A stretch of DNA of 64,000 nucleotides from Tigriopus japonicus. Lineage: Eukaryota > Arthropoda > Copepoda > Harpacticoida > Harpacticidae. Location: assembly GCA_010645155.1 (NCBI GenBank), contig CM021316.1, positions 2,401,249 through 2,465,248 of the forward strand. Reading direction: 5' to 3'. Under the pieces are notes generated by a model. It searched no databases. It was not told the DNA's origin and saw only the letters and a list, made by a program, of their open reading frames with translations. This document shows positions 1-14,700 of this stretch, in pieces. The position numbers were made by a program, and so were the translations under genes. Numbering within the stretch: the stretch's first letter is position 1; every line of letters begins with the position of its first letter.

Positions 1-3000
1 TCGCCGAGGGGGAAATGATATCGAAGCACTGAATGTTTGAGCCAACGAGAGCGAGAAGAGCGGAGAGCGATACCAAGTGGTAGTAGTCAAGAGAGGATAG
101 CAGATCGAGAATGGTGCACAATAACTGTCGGTGGAACTGGCATTTCCTTCTAGTCAAGACAGAGGAGCAATTATCTTTTACATACACTCCCTCTTCTCTG
201 TTCGATAATGCAAACAGGCATCTCTACTTAATGATGAGCTGAGGAGGGAGCAAAAGATAATATTGGACTGCTTGAACGAGGGAGAAGGAGAGAGAGAGGG
301 GGGAACTCATATTTATTGTTCGTGTGTCTGGTTAACGGGGCCAAACATCTTAACTCTGCCCTTTCCCCACTCGGGCATTAGGTATCGCAGCAGATTGAAA
401 GAACTTTGCCACATTGAAGGAAGACAGGAAAAAAACGAAAACAGAAGAAAAGGAAAAACTAAGGTCAAAAGAAATGGACAGACACAAGAAGAATCGTCGA
501 CCGAATTGGCATTATTACTAGCCCTCCCAAAGGTAGCCTTGAAGACGAATGATCCTGGATGCTGGACTCAAAAGGAAACAATGAAGCTATGGCAATCCTA
601 AACATACTCGCACTCTCATATTGTACGTACACATGCGCACCCGCACTGAAGTGTTGAGTTCACCACTTGCCAAACAATGCTTTGTCATGGCGGCAGAAGG
701 GGAAAGCCCGGATCGTAATCAAGGCATCAGTATTCATGGCACGGTCTAACACCTTGTCGAGCTGCAAACAGTATATCCACCTTCTCCATTGTGCCTCTGA
801 TTTCCAAATTCAAACTGGAGCAACCTTCTTTATTGGGACTCGGTAGAGAGAAGAAGAAGAGGGGCGCCAAAGACTTGAGCCAAGCCTTTCATGCTCCTTC
901 TGTCATGGTTTAACAAGATGACGTTGAGTAAAAGGAAAAAAAATAGAAAACTTTCCTTTCCGTAACTCTGTGGGCATGAGAAGAAGACGAAGATTTCTTC
1001 GATTCCCCTGTGGTGAATGACCGTAACTGAAATGATGAGGAGCCACAGCCCCAATTCCATGTCCTCAATTCTCGCGCTGCATGACGGACGGATGGAATCA
1101 AAAGAAGCACGAGGAGCCCTTTCTTTGCGAATTAATCTTCTCTCGCGGACACAACCGTCATTAAATAGGTAGCAGCCTCTTCGATCGCCCAATGTCGTTC
1201 AAGTAAAAATGCTTTCATCGGTCTCGGAAAGTGTTTTGAAAAGGCCTTTCAATGCAAGATCATTGCTCGTGCACCTCGATGAATGCCACACTTTTATGGG
1301 CACCTCATTCCTCTTTGACACGAGCTCCATGTACTCAAACCCGATGAAGAAAGGCTCTTTCCCCAAAAGAACAGGAATCAATGCACGATCTGGAAAGAAG
1401 AACTAAAAAAGACTCATCAACGGTCGGAAGACAATTTCGGTAGTGATTTCATCTTCTTTTCAATTCCAAGATGGCAAAGGAGAAGCTCTGAATTGAAATG
1501 CACTTCTAAGAACATCGAGACTCTTAGACGCGTATCAGGCCACGAGATGAAGTGGAACGATGATGGTTTGAAGGGAAAAACCAGTGAACCTGTTTCAAAC
1601 AGAGAGGATCTGGAAGTTCCAACATGAGCCAATGCTCCGGTTAGAGCAGAAAAAAAACCTACAAGGAACGTATCTTCATGTGAAGGAGCACAACAAGAAC
1701 AACGATCCCGACAAATTTAGAGTGGAACTGAGTGGAATGGTGTAGGATGAACAAGAAAAGATCTGCATTAAGACATTGCAGAGGCAACTTGGGAGAGCAA
1801 GTACCATCCTTTGGTATGAGGCAAATCCAATCGACGCCACGCCAAAGACATTCCCGTCAAGATTGAAGAGCGGCAAGAAGACATCAGCCTTTGCTGAAGA
1901 TGACTGGCGATGACTGCGTTGTTGAAAATGATATGGAGACCACCAGCCTTTTCAACATCAGCGACAACAACCGCATCGCCATTCATGAATATACGGGCGC
2001 TTGTATGTATGTATGTATTGGATGAAATCTGTGAAACTCATTCGATCGTTGGAACCGGTGAGAGTCCAGATGCATTTATTACATAAATGGCCGATTTCAT
2101 GGCTTCTTCTCCTGTGCTTTGGACCAAGACCTAAAGTCTTGGCACTCGAAAGTGGAGCCCGAACGAGGCAGGATTGAATAAGAGGAATCGCTGCAGCACG
2201 AAAATGGCCCAAACACCCGCGGAATAAGAATTGAGGATTAAGCCAAATGAAGAAGAGTGGCTTTAGAATCTTGAGCACAAGTAGGTGCTTTCGTCACATC
2301 GACCTTGAAGACCATACTCTCTAGACACCAAACAAGGTCTTGGCGAGTATTTGGTGGCCAATTTTAAATCCCTCCCCAATGGTGGCTTACATTTGATCAC
2401 TATTTCACCGAAGACACTCAAGAATTTTCAGCGCTTTACCCGCACAAATATAAACAGACTAGTACTATCCCGAAAAACACAACAACCGGAAGAAAAGGGT
2501 GACCAAAACCCATCATCAATTCAACCCAAATGGACAGAGAATCAAAATTGGACCTCCTGGGCGGGATAAATTCCCTTGTGAAAGGCCTTGCTGCCTTTCG
2601 TGTCGTTTCTCTCGCTTTGGGCATTGCATGGACAAAAAGAGAGCTTGGGTTCCAAGGTGATTCCAAGTTCCATTCTTCCTTTGAAAACATCCTTATCTGT
2701 CGCCCATGCCTCCATGTTATTTGCCAAGCAGTCAAAGAGCTAGAAGCAGGAGACTTAACAAAACGAAGGGTCGCTTGATTTTCTTTGAAGCCAAGGGGAC
2801 CTCAGGATATGGGCACAAAAGGATTGCTGCTTCAAGCAAAGGTTTCGCCAACTGCCGCCGTCCTCCTCCTTCCCCTTTCTCTCTCTCTCTTTCACCATCA
2901 ATGAAGCCAAGGTGCACGTGCGAGATTCGTGAATGTGCACAACATCCGAGAAACAGGGAACCCAAACAACCAAAAGAAGCTCCAGGAATGTGTTTTTGCC

Positions 3001-6000
3001 AACCTCAGGACGGTCGCCATGGCACACCCGGTATGAATGATGATGCCCTCTGGAATGAAGGTCCTTGGGATGATTGTGGGTTTAAATGGAAACCAATGAA
3101 CTTTGCCCATTTCTGACTCCTAGTTCGCCCCTTAGTGCAGAGTGCAAGAGAGATGCTTCCAAAAACATAATACCAGTGCCAAAAAAGAGCCCTCAAAACT
3201 TCTGTCCCTCCGGTCTCTGATGGGCATAAAGGTGAATGGCTCTGAATGTCGTTGATGTGAGGACATCTGTTGCAATGACATTGGCTTCTAACTCTTTTTC
3301 CAAACTTTTTTCTTCCATCTCTCAAGTTCTGGCGGGTGCCGTGCTGGCAAGGTGATTGCTCCAAATAGAGCCTTCTTACTTCCATTATTACATTTTTGAT
3401 GGAACTTTGTGCTAGTGTGGTGTCTAACGAGATCCAAACATCAATTAAAGCAAGAGCAAAAGTGAAATTTGGTACGAATTGTTTCGCTTTAGTGCGTCCT
3501 TTTTCTCGTGATTCAATTGAAACTTCTGGGGAGAGAGAATGCGTCTCGTCTTACCATTGACTGTGTCGTGCATGCGTGTCAAGAAGGCCCAGAAACCTGA
3601 GAAGATGGAATTACACCCCAAGTATGACTTCAAATCCCCTTTGTTTCTCCCCCTTCTCACGCCCAACGCTTCTTTTGAATCCTATTTGCAAGCTACATAG
3701 GTCAGAAAACACGTGTTTATAAGTCTGTTTATCCGCGTTTGAGGCCAGCCAAGCCAATGAAAAGCAAACCTTATGTACTACCACATATATATCCAAACAA
3801 ATGATCTATCTATATTTATACTTTTCAAGTCTTTGTAATCCACCTCTGTATGATCTTGTTGTATTCAGTCATCCTTCTCCAATGATCCCTTGTTCCATGG
3901 AACTTCCCCCACACCCAACTTCCTTTCCCTGACTTCCCCCAAAAATTGTCATTACGAATGTGCTCGAGAAGCACATTCACATTTGAAGGAAATAAAACAG
4001 ATCTCATACCTTGAAAGCAAGAGCCTTTGTCCAAAATGGAGGTCATAACTTGTTGCAAGGGTTTGAACAAAAAGGTGGTCTTGAAAGTGAACTTTGGCAG
4101 AGGCAAGCAAAGTGGAAAATGTGCAGATGTTTCCGAGGGGCCTCGCCAACTTACTCAATTGAGCTGGGTTACTCCAACCGGCCAACCACAAAGTCCCAAT
4201 ATTGTCCCTCATTCAAACCCGATCTTCCACGAACTCATGTCTCGAGCATACTAAGTGATAGAATTTTGCCCACATCAGAGACGAATTTCATGGGAGAAAC
4301 CGAGACTCTTGGCTTGATGTACTTTGGGAATGGAACGGAGATTGCAAATTCGTTCTTCCCCATAACGTAGAAAAAAGCCATTGGCCAACGTAGAGAGTCT
4401 ATTTTTAGTCTCGACCAAATCAACTCAAAAACCCATTTCAATTCTGATACAGCACAAATTTCTTGGAACAATTTGGTCCAACCAGGCGATATATTTCCAT
4501 TATCCAGACCTACCAGGATAATCTTATTTGTACTTTGAGCTCTTTCTTTTTTGTTGTCAAATATTCTCTTAACAGTCTTGGGACGCAATCAGGTGGGTAG
4601 AATGCGTGTTTCCATACAATTGATGGATGTAATATATTTGGTCCCAATTGGTGAGTCCATCAGTCTGTGGAACAAAACTTGGCAAGGCTCGAGGCTCGTT
4701 GTCTTGGCGAGACGTAATAGATAAAGCACAAAGAAAGACAATTTTATTGGCTGGTTGTCTGGTCTATAACCCTAATATAGATTTATATATAATTTCTCTT
4801 TGTGCAAAGAATTTGGCGTGAAATGTCTAAAAAAATATTGTTGGTCTAGCCAATTCATGAGTGAACACTTCTCATTTCAAGGATATCACTCAAGGTTGTA
4901 TTGTTTTGGAACGAATACCCTAATGAAGCAAAATTGGGCAGCTGAAAACTACTTGATTGAGGGTTTTAAGTGTTCAAGCTGTCAGTTTCAATTCGGTTTT
5001 GAGTCGTTTAAGTTAGAGGAAGTCCCAGATCTGGGTGTGTGCTTGGCCATGTCTCTCTGTTCTTGTGTCTGAAATAGCAGTGCTAGTGGGCATGAAATTA
5101 TTTATGGATACGTTGAGAACATGATTCCAAGTCTGGCCAAACGTGCAAGAGCCCTCTATGGTTTGGGCACAAATGGGTTCCCTAGCTTTGGGCTTGGACG
5201 TGATGGAGCAAAATTCCCATTTTTTCGGATACATCTTGGTTCCACTTCCAATTCGAAGACTTTCTCTCCTCCTGACACACACAGAGGAAAAAGTTGGGGA
5301 CGGGATTGGATCAGACAGACTTTGCTCCATATTTTCAGGTCTTTTTCCACAGGGACTTTCAATCTAATTTAGCGTCACAGCCAGGACTCGTACGTAGTAG
5401 CCTTGTAGCACGCCCATTCCCCATTAGTAGATAGAGAGCACACAACACAAGACCAAAGACCATTCACTACACACTACATAGACCTTGGGCGACATTGAGG
5501 AAAAGGCCGAGGATGAGGAGGATGGCCATTCTGCAGTCTTCAAAGGCTCCTGGATTATCTTCTTTATTTTGCAAAGCGAAGCCAAACGTCTCGTCGCGTC
5601 CGACACAAGGACATCTCGGAACCAAGTGAAGACTGGAAATAACCGAAAGAAACGCAGTCATAAAACTATAATTTCTAGATTCTAATGGTTCAAGGGCGCA
5701 ATCCCCAAGGCTCCAGGAAACATAGTTCAAGTGCACTCTAATGGAAAGTTCAGATTGCTCTCGCACGAGCATGAACTACATTTTCGTTACACGCTCCTGC
5801 GAGCAATCTGTTCATGATGTCGGAAAAGGTTTTGAACGAGGAAGCCGTTTTCTATGGACGAGGGAAGGTAACAACAAAATGTGGTGCATTATTAGAACCA
5901 CCCATAGTCCAAGAAAGACAGAAAGTGCAGTTTCCAGTTTTCTAAAAATAGATGGAATCATAAAAGACAGGGTTTCCCACTAGTTTCGTTGTTAGGGGTG

Positions 6001-9000
6001 ATTGAGTGTTCAATATAATGTAAAGGATTGCTATGAGCGAAAACATGCTTATAGACTTATTTGAGTTGAAGCTGGTCCATTTATCGCCACTCAAGGCAGA
6101 AAAGACACAATCCTAATCCTATATGTATGAGGTCGAAATTTGTTAAATGTTCTTTTTTCAATAGTTGTAATTCTTTTCAGGTCACGTTTTATCATGTTTG
6201 TCTGAGTATATCCATATCAGGTTTATCAATTTTTTAAATCATTTTACGTTTTTATTTCAGAATTCTGTCACTGTTTTATATCATTGGGCCAAAGCAAGGA
6301 GCACGGATGAACTGTTTTCTAACTTTATTACAAGGGATCGGCAGACTTAGTTCCGCCCATAATAATTTTGTTTTTTGCTTGACAGAGTGGAAATGCCGAA
6401 GCTGCAAATGTTGTTACTATTTTTAATATTAACGGCACAAAAACCCAAATATGGATGATGCATGTAATCTTGCCAAAACATAATGCACTTCAGCCTTGGA
6501 AAGATATATTGGAGAATCGAAGGGAAGGGAGGGAAAAATTTTAGTCTCTACAAAAAAAGGAAATATTTCATCAATCTCACACCCTCGAAAATGTACAATT
6601 GCCTTTTACCATATTATGACTAAACAAACTCTATCAACGAGCAAATCAAGTGATACTTTGAATGAATTGAGTGATTCTTTTATCAATGGAAACTAATTTC
6701 AAACGTTTTTCATGAAGAATTCCACGAAAGTCAACTTTGACTGCATTCTATTCTTTACAAAATCGATCCCACAACCATCCAAGGCATTGAGTAGTTTCGG
6801 GGCAAAAGCAAATCTTGTTGAACCAGTGCAAATGGGAAGCAGAGGTCAAACATGGTAGCCACCAGTTTGGTCAAGCATCTAGACCACTAAATTGTTTACC
6901 CGTCCCCACCGAGCCATCTCACAAAGGCCATCCTGATCAGGGTTTCATTGTTTTCCGTGTTCCCTGAAGGCCGTCGAGCCGAGAAGGAAGGAAGGTCTTT
7001 TGACCCGACGGTTGCGGTCGTATGAATGGCGCAAGGTCAGCATTTCCTAATGGTTCGAGCATTATTACATACACTTTTTGGACCCACCACCATGAGCGAC
7101 TCAAGATTAGTTCCGTGTTCTCGACTGGATGGGTAGAGGGTACTCTGGTCAATAGTGGCCTCCATTGCAAACACTGGATAGATTCATCATCTGCTTTGGC
7201 TGGCCCCTCTGTTCTGCCCAGATACATAAACGAGCACCATCCACACACACAAACATCTTCGCCTTTCATTATTGATCCCTGTTCGGGTAATGGTTTTGAG
7301 GGAACCTACCGGAAAATGAACATCAGTCCTCTTACCCTTGTAATTTTTATCTTAATAATCTTGAGTATTAGAGTAAAGAATCTGGAAGCATTTTTCATTA
7401 TGAATTATTAATCTATCAGAACGTTAGGTAGGGAGTTGGCGTGGTTCCATGATGGAGTACGTAAAGTAGAATGGCGATACTTGATGGAATTGACCCCTTG
7501 TGGTTGGTTGGAAAGTCTCACGAGGCCAAGAATTACACTCGGTCAGTCAGTGAAGGCTCAAGAACCCTAGGAACTCGAGCAGTGAGTGGGATCTGAAGAG
7601 AAAATCTGATATCTGGATCCTTATCAATACTTCGCTCAAGACAAATAATGATGAGCTTGGAACTCTTCTCAAGATTCAGGATCAAGGACCCTTACCGCAT
7701 TCAGATATTTTCCTGAGTTGTATAAGATGGGGGATGGCCTCGGGAGTGTGTTCTTCCTCCTCTCTTGATACGTTCCACAGACGTACTCGGTATATTAAGA
7801 GAGTATCGAAGGGACTACAATACAGGCATACATGGTCTTGACTGACTGATTTATTTACTTATTCTCCTGGTCCTTACCAATTATGTTCATCATTTGTCAA
7901 GATCAACAGGAAACCAACGGGCACAAACTCAACAGATCGCATAATGTACCTTGCATAAATAATGCTACTGTGAGTGATTTTCTATTAGGTACGGATATAG
8001 AAAAAGGCTTCGGGTATGTGAGTTTTTGGCTCTAATTTATGAGCTACGATTTGTTTGCGCCAGATAAGGCGATTTTGTCGCGGCCTTGCGAGTCAGTCAG
8101 TTGCGTTGGCACCCCCAATTCCAACTTTGCCCATTGTATAAAACTTATTCTTTGGGGGAGTTGCAAACGAACCCGGCAAGCAAGCCGATCTAACTACTCA
8201 ACCAACCATTTCACGTAAGTAGACAGCCTCCCAGGCGGCCATCATATTCCGCAAGTTTTTTTTTTAAAACCTATTAAACTTTTCTGCCTTGAACCATTCA
8301 AGGTCTTGTCATTTGCATGGAAAAAGGGAGAAATGAGAGTTGTTGAGTATAACTCATCCAAGGATGCTGATTTAAAGCGCACAAACTGAAGAAAAACACG
8401 GATCGAGCTCAATCGTGTGAGGACCTTAATGTTCCACAACAAGAAAATTCTTGTTATTACTTATTGGAACCAGTGTGGTTGGTTCACCAGCGTGTGAAAA
8501 AGAATCCGAGACTCAAGTTGAAGAGCACCACTTTTCCCACGAAACCCAATGGAACGATGATGCAGTAGTGGGTCCATGGATGGTTTTAGCAACGAATTGC
8601 AAGTGGTTCGGAGACCACGTTTTTCTTGCCATTTCAAAACTGGTTACGCCGAGTGTGATTAGAAAATGAATGGAAATTTATGGTTCTTATTACACGCTTA
8701 AAAACAAGTCTTTCGTTAGTGTTTTCACCAATGCGAAAGTTAATGGTCAGGCTGTAGTACATGGACACTATGTATATAACTTAAGCTAGACAAAGATGGA
8801 TTAGAATTCTGGTCAGAATTTTACAGGGTCGTGGCAAGGAAAATGGAAGAGTAAAAAGTTGGCCCAAAACTGTCCAAGGATGATGTTCTAGGCCCTTGTT
8901 CACGACTATTAACTCGAAACTTGCCCAACGTTCCCGTTCGCTCCTCACACTCTCTTTCACGTGCAAAAAGAAAGACGAGCACCGTGCATTAATATCACAT

Positions 9001-11136
9001 TTTTCTCTGCGGCAAGGCACCCTGTCTAACCTGGCATTCAACTTTTCAACGAGTGTCCCAGTTCCAACAACACCTTTCAAAACTTAGGACAATTCCTTAC
9101 GAAGTGAAATCTATTTTTAGGATGAGCAATTGATCAACCAAGAAGCGTGAACTTGACGTTTTTCCATGATGGTATTGACATAGTTTCCGGAACTCATTTG
9201 GTCACCCTGTTCATATCGATGCCAAAGGTCCTTTATCCATGCCATAATTTTAATTCTAGTTTCCCCACCAAAGTTTTCGGGGGCACCAAAGAGTGAGTGG
9301 GCGCTGCATGAATGACGGAGAGAATGGAAAACACGGAAGGAAATGAAACCATCGCTGAACCAAGTTCATTCTTTCCATTCCTTCCAAGTTTGGTTTTGAA
9401 GTTGGTTAGGTCTGCTAATCCCTAGACCCCCACATTTGGACTGGCTTCACGAGAACATTGAAAGGAAGCTGAACATCTTCCAAATGAAATCCATTTTCCA
9501 TTCTATTCATAATATCAACAAGTTCAGAGGCTTCCCCGTCTCAAAAGAATCCACAACGAACAAGAAGTAAGCCTATTAAGGGATATTTTTAGGGATTATC
9601 ACTGTGTGTTTCAAATTCGCTTTTAACTCTGCTTGGATCGCTCTTTGACATTTAAAAATTGTAACGAAGTTGATAAATATACGTTTGGCAAAAGCCTGAG
9701 AATTCAGGCAGAGTTCAGGGGAACTAAAGGTGGGAATTGAACCAAGAGTGTTGTCATGTCCTCGCGACAACTGCTTTGTTTGAAACGCAAACGTTAATCG
9801 GACTTGATTTTGGAATGCTCGTGCTTTTTGAATTAGGTGCGTTAACAAACATGCGGCCTTATAACAACTTTATCACTAAATGTTGATGGACTTGAGCCAT
9901 TTGAATTAGTGGATTTAACATCTGAGCTAGTGTCTCATGTTATTCGAGAAGTCAGGCTGAGTTCAGCTTTTTGGACCAGAGGAACCAATATGCAAAACTT
10001 GCTAAAATATCTTATCGCCAAGAGAAACAGAAGTTGACATTCCTCAACCCTCATAATTTTTTTTTCAAAAAATTTAAAGCATGAATAAGTGTTGAAAAAT
10101 TTCGAAAACTATCGTCTTTTTGCAAGTAAGCAGAATACTGTCTCTTGTTTCGGTGCTTTGGGATATATGTACGTCAGGCCTAACCTAATTTGATTCCCCT
10201 TCCAAACAAGGGGTAGGTGAGAACTAGGGGTCTTGCACTAATAAGAATAATCTAACCACGTTCCACTTGCATTCTGTTATGTGTTTCTATTTCCTTTGTG
10301 TCGAATGCCATTATAGTTATGGAGGTGTACAGTCGTCGGATTACATAATGGGGTCGCTGTTGGCCCCTGATGCACTCTTTGAAATCTCGCCTCATCTTTT
10401 ATTCATATCATTATTTATGGGCATGCCTAACTCGGATCATGTGATCCTTCCCGTCTGTTCCCACTTCCATCTTCTCCCATCTTCATGTGGCTCCTTTCTT
10501 GTCGCTTTCTTTGGCCCTGGTTCCAAGAACAATGCATGGGATGAAGAAGAGGAAGAAAAGGGACCAGAGATAGGGACCTCTTCGGGTTCTTTACGCCCGG
10601 TATTTGGAAGTATTTTGTGACGTGACTCTGACGACCGAACGGCCCTATAAAAGATGGCTATGGGTGCAAAAGCAACTTCGTCGACCTTGATCTTCCTTAC
10701 CGTGGACCCCATCAGGAATTTAGGATCTCGTGGCTAGTCTACTCTGGCGTGTTTATGATTATTGTGAACTTTGTGGGGAAGTTTTTCACCGCCAGCTTTG
10801 GGCTAATGCCCATCAGAGATTCATTAGATGGGGGTTCCTCGTGGTTCAAGGTTTGCCTTTGGGCGTATTTTGAGGATCATTGCACAAGTAGTTCAACAAG
10901 TGGACCAAATAAAATGCATGAAAAGGAAAGGATCGTTTCGTTTGAATTCTTCAGACCCTTTCGACGGATGTTCAAATATGAGGCCGCTCACTTCAAACTA
11001 GCTTCAAATAGCCCAAGGTCGAAATGGAATTGCTTTCAACCATTCATGCCTATTCGACGAATACACTAAAAAGACGGTTTAAAAGATGATACTTAACCGC
11101 AGGAGCCATGGTTATTTCTTTGAAGTGCCCTCCAAG
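1..11136. other. Gene-poor sequence, no supported gene
   Basis: About 11 kb in which I can support no gene. The ORFs are short (longest about 129 codons), overlap on both strands and show no recognisable domain, which is what chance gives at roughly 60% A+T. A short GTAT microsatellite lies at 2002-2019. A B-box-like GGTTCAATTCCC on the minus strand near 9735 sits beside a small stem but has no convincing A box. The rest looks like unique intergenic or intronic DNA. A real exon too short to recognise could be hidden here. Confidence 0.5.
2002..2019. repeat. (GTAT)n microsatellite
   Basis: Four tandem GTAT units, seen directly. No associated gene is evident. Confidence 0.7.
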
Positions 11137-11720
11137 TACGTGGGGTATCCAGACTAGAGGTAGACTGGGCCTGTAACTCGTTAACAAGTGCGATTTTTAG
11201 ATGCTTGATGAACAATCAAAATCAAGATATATCTCTTTTGAGGAGATGATATTATACATGATTTGTCGTCAGGTAATCCAGTTCATAGTGATGATTTATT
11301 TAGAAAAGGTATGTTGGGCGACCCCTGCACGTTTTTGAACATCGATGTCAAGAGCAAGAAACATGTTAAAATCCATTATGCAGGAAAGTTAGGACGTTGT
11401 TCAACCACCCATACCAATATTTGATGAATATTTGAGTCAAAAAAGTGGTAACTTTTGATGTGAAATGTCTGGGCTTGACTCAGCGTACTTGATTTTTGAC
11501 TTGTTGCTCGCTTTTGAGGCTTATGTATACAGTGGTCGCCCAACATACCTTGTCTAATTAAATCATAAGTTTGAGCATGATTGTCTCACAACAAATCATG
11601 TAAAGTAACATCTGCTCATAAGAGATAAATCTTGATTTCAATTCTTTATCAAGCATCTTAAAATCGCACTTGCTGACGAGCTATAGGCCCAGTCTACCTC
11701 TAGTCTGGATACCCCTCGTA
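11137..11720. mobile_element. MITE-like inverted-repeat element with TA target duplication
   Basis: The two ends are long imperfect inverted repeats. The left end begins CGTGGGGTATCCAGACTAG at 11139, and the right end, read on the minus strand from 11718, begins CGAGGGGTATCCAGACTAG. Similarity between the arms continues inward for about 200 bp, including a shared GGTATGTTGGGCGACC. The 580-bp body is flanked on both sides by TA (11137-11138 and 11719-11720), the target duplication typical of Tc1/mariner-type elements. There is no transposase ORF inside, so it is a non-autonomous MITE or foldback element. The arms have diverged by substitutions and small indels, so the insertion is not very recent. 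The superfamily is inferred only from the TA duplication and the terminal GGGGTATCC. Confidence 0.8.
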
Positions 11721-14700
11721 ACGCTTTTCAAACCTGTTGTCAAGTGAGGAGAAAGAAAAAAACTAAATGAAAAAAGGAAGCTTCAGATTATTTGTTCAGA
11801 AGAAAATTGCAATTCATAAGAAAATCAAGAAAAAAAGAATCGTCCCAAAAAAGCAATTGAAAGCGAAGCGAAAGCACAAAAAACTCGTGTAAATTTCAAG
11901 GTTCTGTTTTTTCTTTTTGGTTAATTTCGAGTCAAGTCAAGAAGCCGACAGAAAATGGCTGAATAATTGAGCGGGGGCTAACAATCCAAAAATTGTTCAA
12001 GACATATTAAAGATTCACTCGAAGGTGTCTTTTGCACTTACGTGAAAGGTAAGAACGTTGGCAAAAATCAAAGAACAGCATGGGACATTTGAATGTATTA
12101 TTTTACCCCAAGACCAATAGTTTGAGAAATGGAAAATGTCGTTCATAAATTCCATAACAGTTTTGATGAAGCTCCAAGTTTTCCCTCCTACTTAACCCGT
12201 TATAAAAGAGTTATCTAGCTTTGTCCTTAAATCATATCAGTTATTTTAATCCAAAAACAATCGATTGTACGTTTAGCCGCTGATAAATTTTGTTTTCCAT
12301 ACTTCTTTTTCAAGTTTTGAGAATATTTTTTCACGAGAGCCAGTGTTTTTATTTTGTTCCAAAAAACTTGATCTGAATTGTCATTTCTGGTTTGTTATCA
12401 TTTCAACAATTACCTTTCAGATTTTGAACATTATTTGCATCATGAATTCAATCAAATTAAACCATGAATACGTGCTTGGTCACCCTGTCCTAATCCTCCT
12501 TGATCTATCGTAAACCATAAACTGATATAAGCAATATTTGTGCTACAATCAAATCATGTGAAATTCCAGCGATCATTCTATCAGTTACCTTTCCAGTTAT
12601 CGAATCTAGCGTCCAAACCCAATTTGCTAAGTTTTCTTTCTACCTCCCCCAAAAAACCGCACCGTTTCCTGTACAAAAATCTCATCTCCCATTTTTCGGT
12701 TCGAACTATATTAAAAATCTAAGGAATATCCCCCAAGCAAAACTGATTAGGAATTCAAGAAACGCGAACAGGATAAGGATTTCCGGACTCATATCTGGCA
12801 GGGAAAAACCAAGACGGAGGAGAAAGAGTGAGTTGATCTAAGAAGCACTCGTGCTAAGGCAAATATTTACTTTTCTAAAATCTTTGTGGTCTAGGCTTTG
12901 TTTGGCCTGTCACTAATGTTGGTCTGGCTTTTGGCTTCTCCCTCTGAAAATGGTTTTCTGCCGTTTCAAGGTGCTTGCATTTACAGGCTACATAAATTGC
13001 CCTCAAAGGTGTAAAACCTACATACCAACTTCGTGGAACCTTTAAACGGAACATCCCCAAATTTTATCATGTACTTTCTTTCTCCGTTCCAATAGGTTAG
13101 AGCGCCATTCCCTGGGTAGGTCCTCAAATAAATTTATTTTCTTCCACATCCGAGCAAATCTGTGTTCCATGGCTATTTGGGTGAGGGGAACTTTTCGGTG
13201 ATTGTGCGAGCAATACACAAATATCTCAACCATGCAATTATACACAAGGGACTTATTCCACGCAGAGCGACAAATTTCTACTTTGGCTTCGAGACGTGGG
13301 TTTCCAGAATTGGATATATCTTCCAAGTTTGCGGTAGGCTAACTGCTACTGCGGCAACTTCTTTCAGTCAAAGTTGATTAATTGACATCCAGATGAAATC
13401 AGGGCTTCTACATACAGCGAGTTGAGTGGTGTGCAAATGAATGGTTGATATTGGGCGTCTCGTGAATGTAGGTAGAGCCAGGCTCAGCGAAGGCTTAAAG
13501 TCGACCGTAGAATCGAGGTTCGTCAAAGCCACAAAAGCGAAGGAAATCCTCGGGTTCAACTGCCTTTTCGTCCCTTTTTACTTGTCGAAGCCTTTAAGTG
13601 GAGGAATGGATATTATTCCTAAGGCTTTGACATTTCAAAATATGCCATTTCCTTGAGACTGTCGATCCCTTCCAGATTGGAGATTCTCTAAAATTAGACT
13701 ATAGTACGTCATGCAATGTGGAACTGAGTGAAATGTTTTGGAAGAGTGTTTCGTAGAATTGCAGTCATGTGAGCTCTTTAAATGGTCGTCATAAGTATCT
13801 CCTGAACTACAAACTAGTATTTTCTGTTCCCAAGTTGTAGAAAGAGAATAAGTTATCCTGTTTTTATCGTTTATGTTAAAGAAAGCATATTAACGCAACT
13901 CAAACTGGAAGTGACTAAATCACTTCAAAGCTTCAAAGTAGCCTTCGAAATACAGTTCAATTGGAACTACAATACTAGCTTTGTTTAAAACAGCGTTTTT
14001 AGTTTTCAAGTGAACATTATCAATTTACATATTTTGCAACGTAAAAGGACATCAAACATCTGTGCACAATTTTGAATATAATTGAAGAAAACTCTTCTTT
14101 TCTATTTAATCAAATAAAAGAAACACTTCTCTCTCGATTTATTAAGGATTCTCAACATCGGATCATCAAATAAATTCGAAAAAATGGATGCTTATGTTTT
14201 CGTGACATTTCCGGCCATTTGAAATTAAAAGCAAGGCTAAATTAGTTTCCTGTAAAGACTAGGCGTGATAAATTGTATTTTTTCTTGATTTTATCATAAA
14301 GATAGCATTTCTTTGGATCGCTTCAGTTTGTCATGCTGATGAAGAAAATCAAAACTCATTTTGCATGTTGTTTCGGTAATGATATCATGACAATCCTAAA
14401 ATCGTTGCCAAAGGTTCCTTCCTTGTCCAAACAAATATTTTGCGGTCCAACGTTCCACGTTTCCTCTAGTTGTAGAATTTTCCCATGTTCTAACTTTCCA
14501 TCCCTAGAAGTCATTTCCCAAGGCTCAGATTAGTTTCATTTATAAACCAAAGCTCAACTTCATGGAAGTCTAGCAAGCAAGCAAGCTAAAAGAGCCACTA
14601 TATAGAATTGTCTCGAGACTTGCCGTGAACAAGGACAACGATGGAACGCGTACGTAGTACAGTATATGTATTTGTCCAAGGCATGGACAAACGAATGAGG

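Noticed and set aside
5750..5815. Short inverted match around CAGATTGCTC
   Set aside because: Only about 10 bp pair cleanly and there is no target duplication, too weak to call.
9735..9785. Possible tRNA on the minus strand (GGTTCAATTCCC plus a 6-bp stem)
   Set aside because: No A box at a suitable distance and no acceptor pairing.
10267..10620. 117-codon plus-strand frame with an acidic stretch
   Set aside because: No domain seen; the acidic run comes from a purine-rich tract and the opposite strand is open too.
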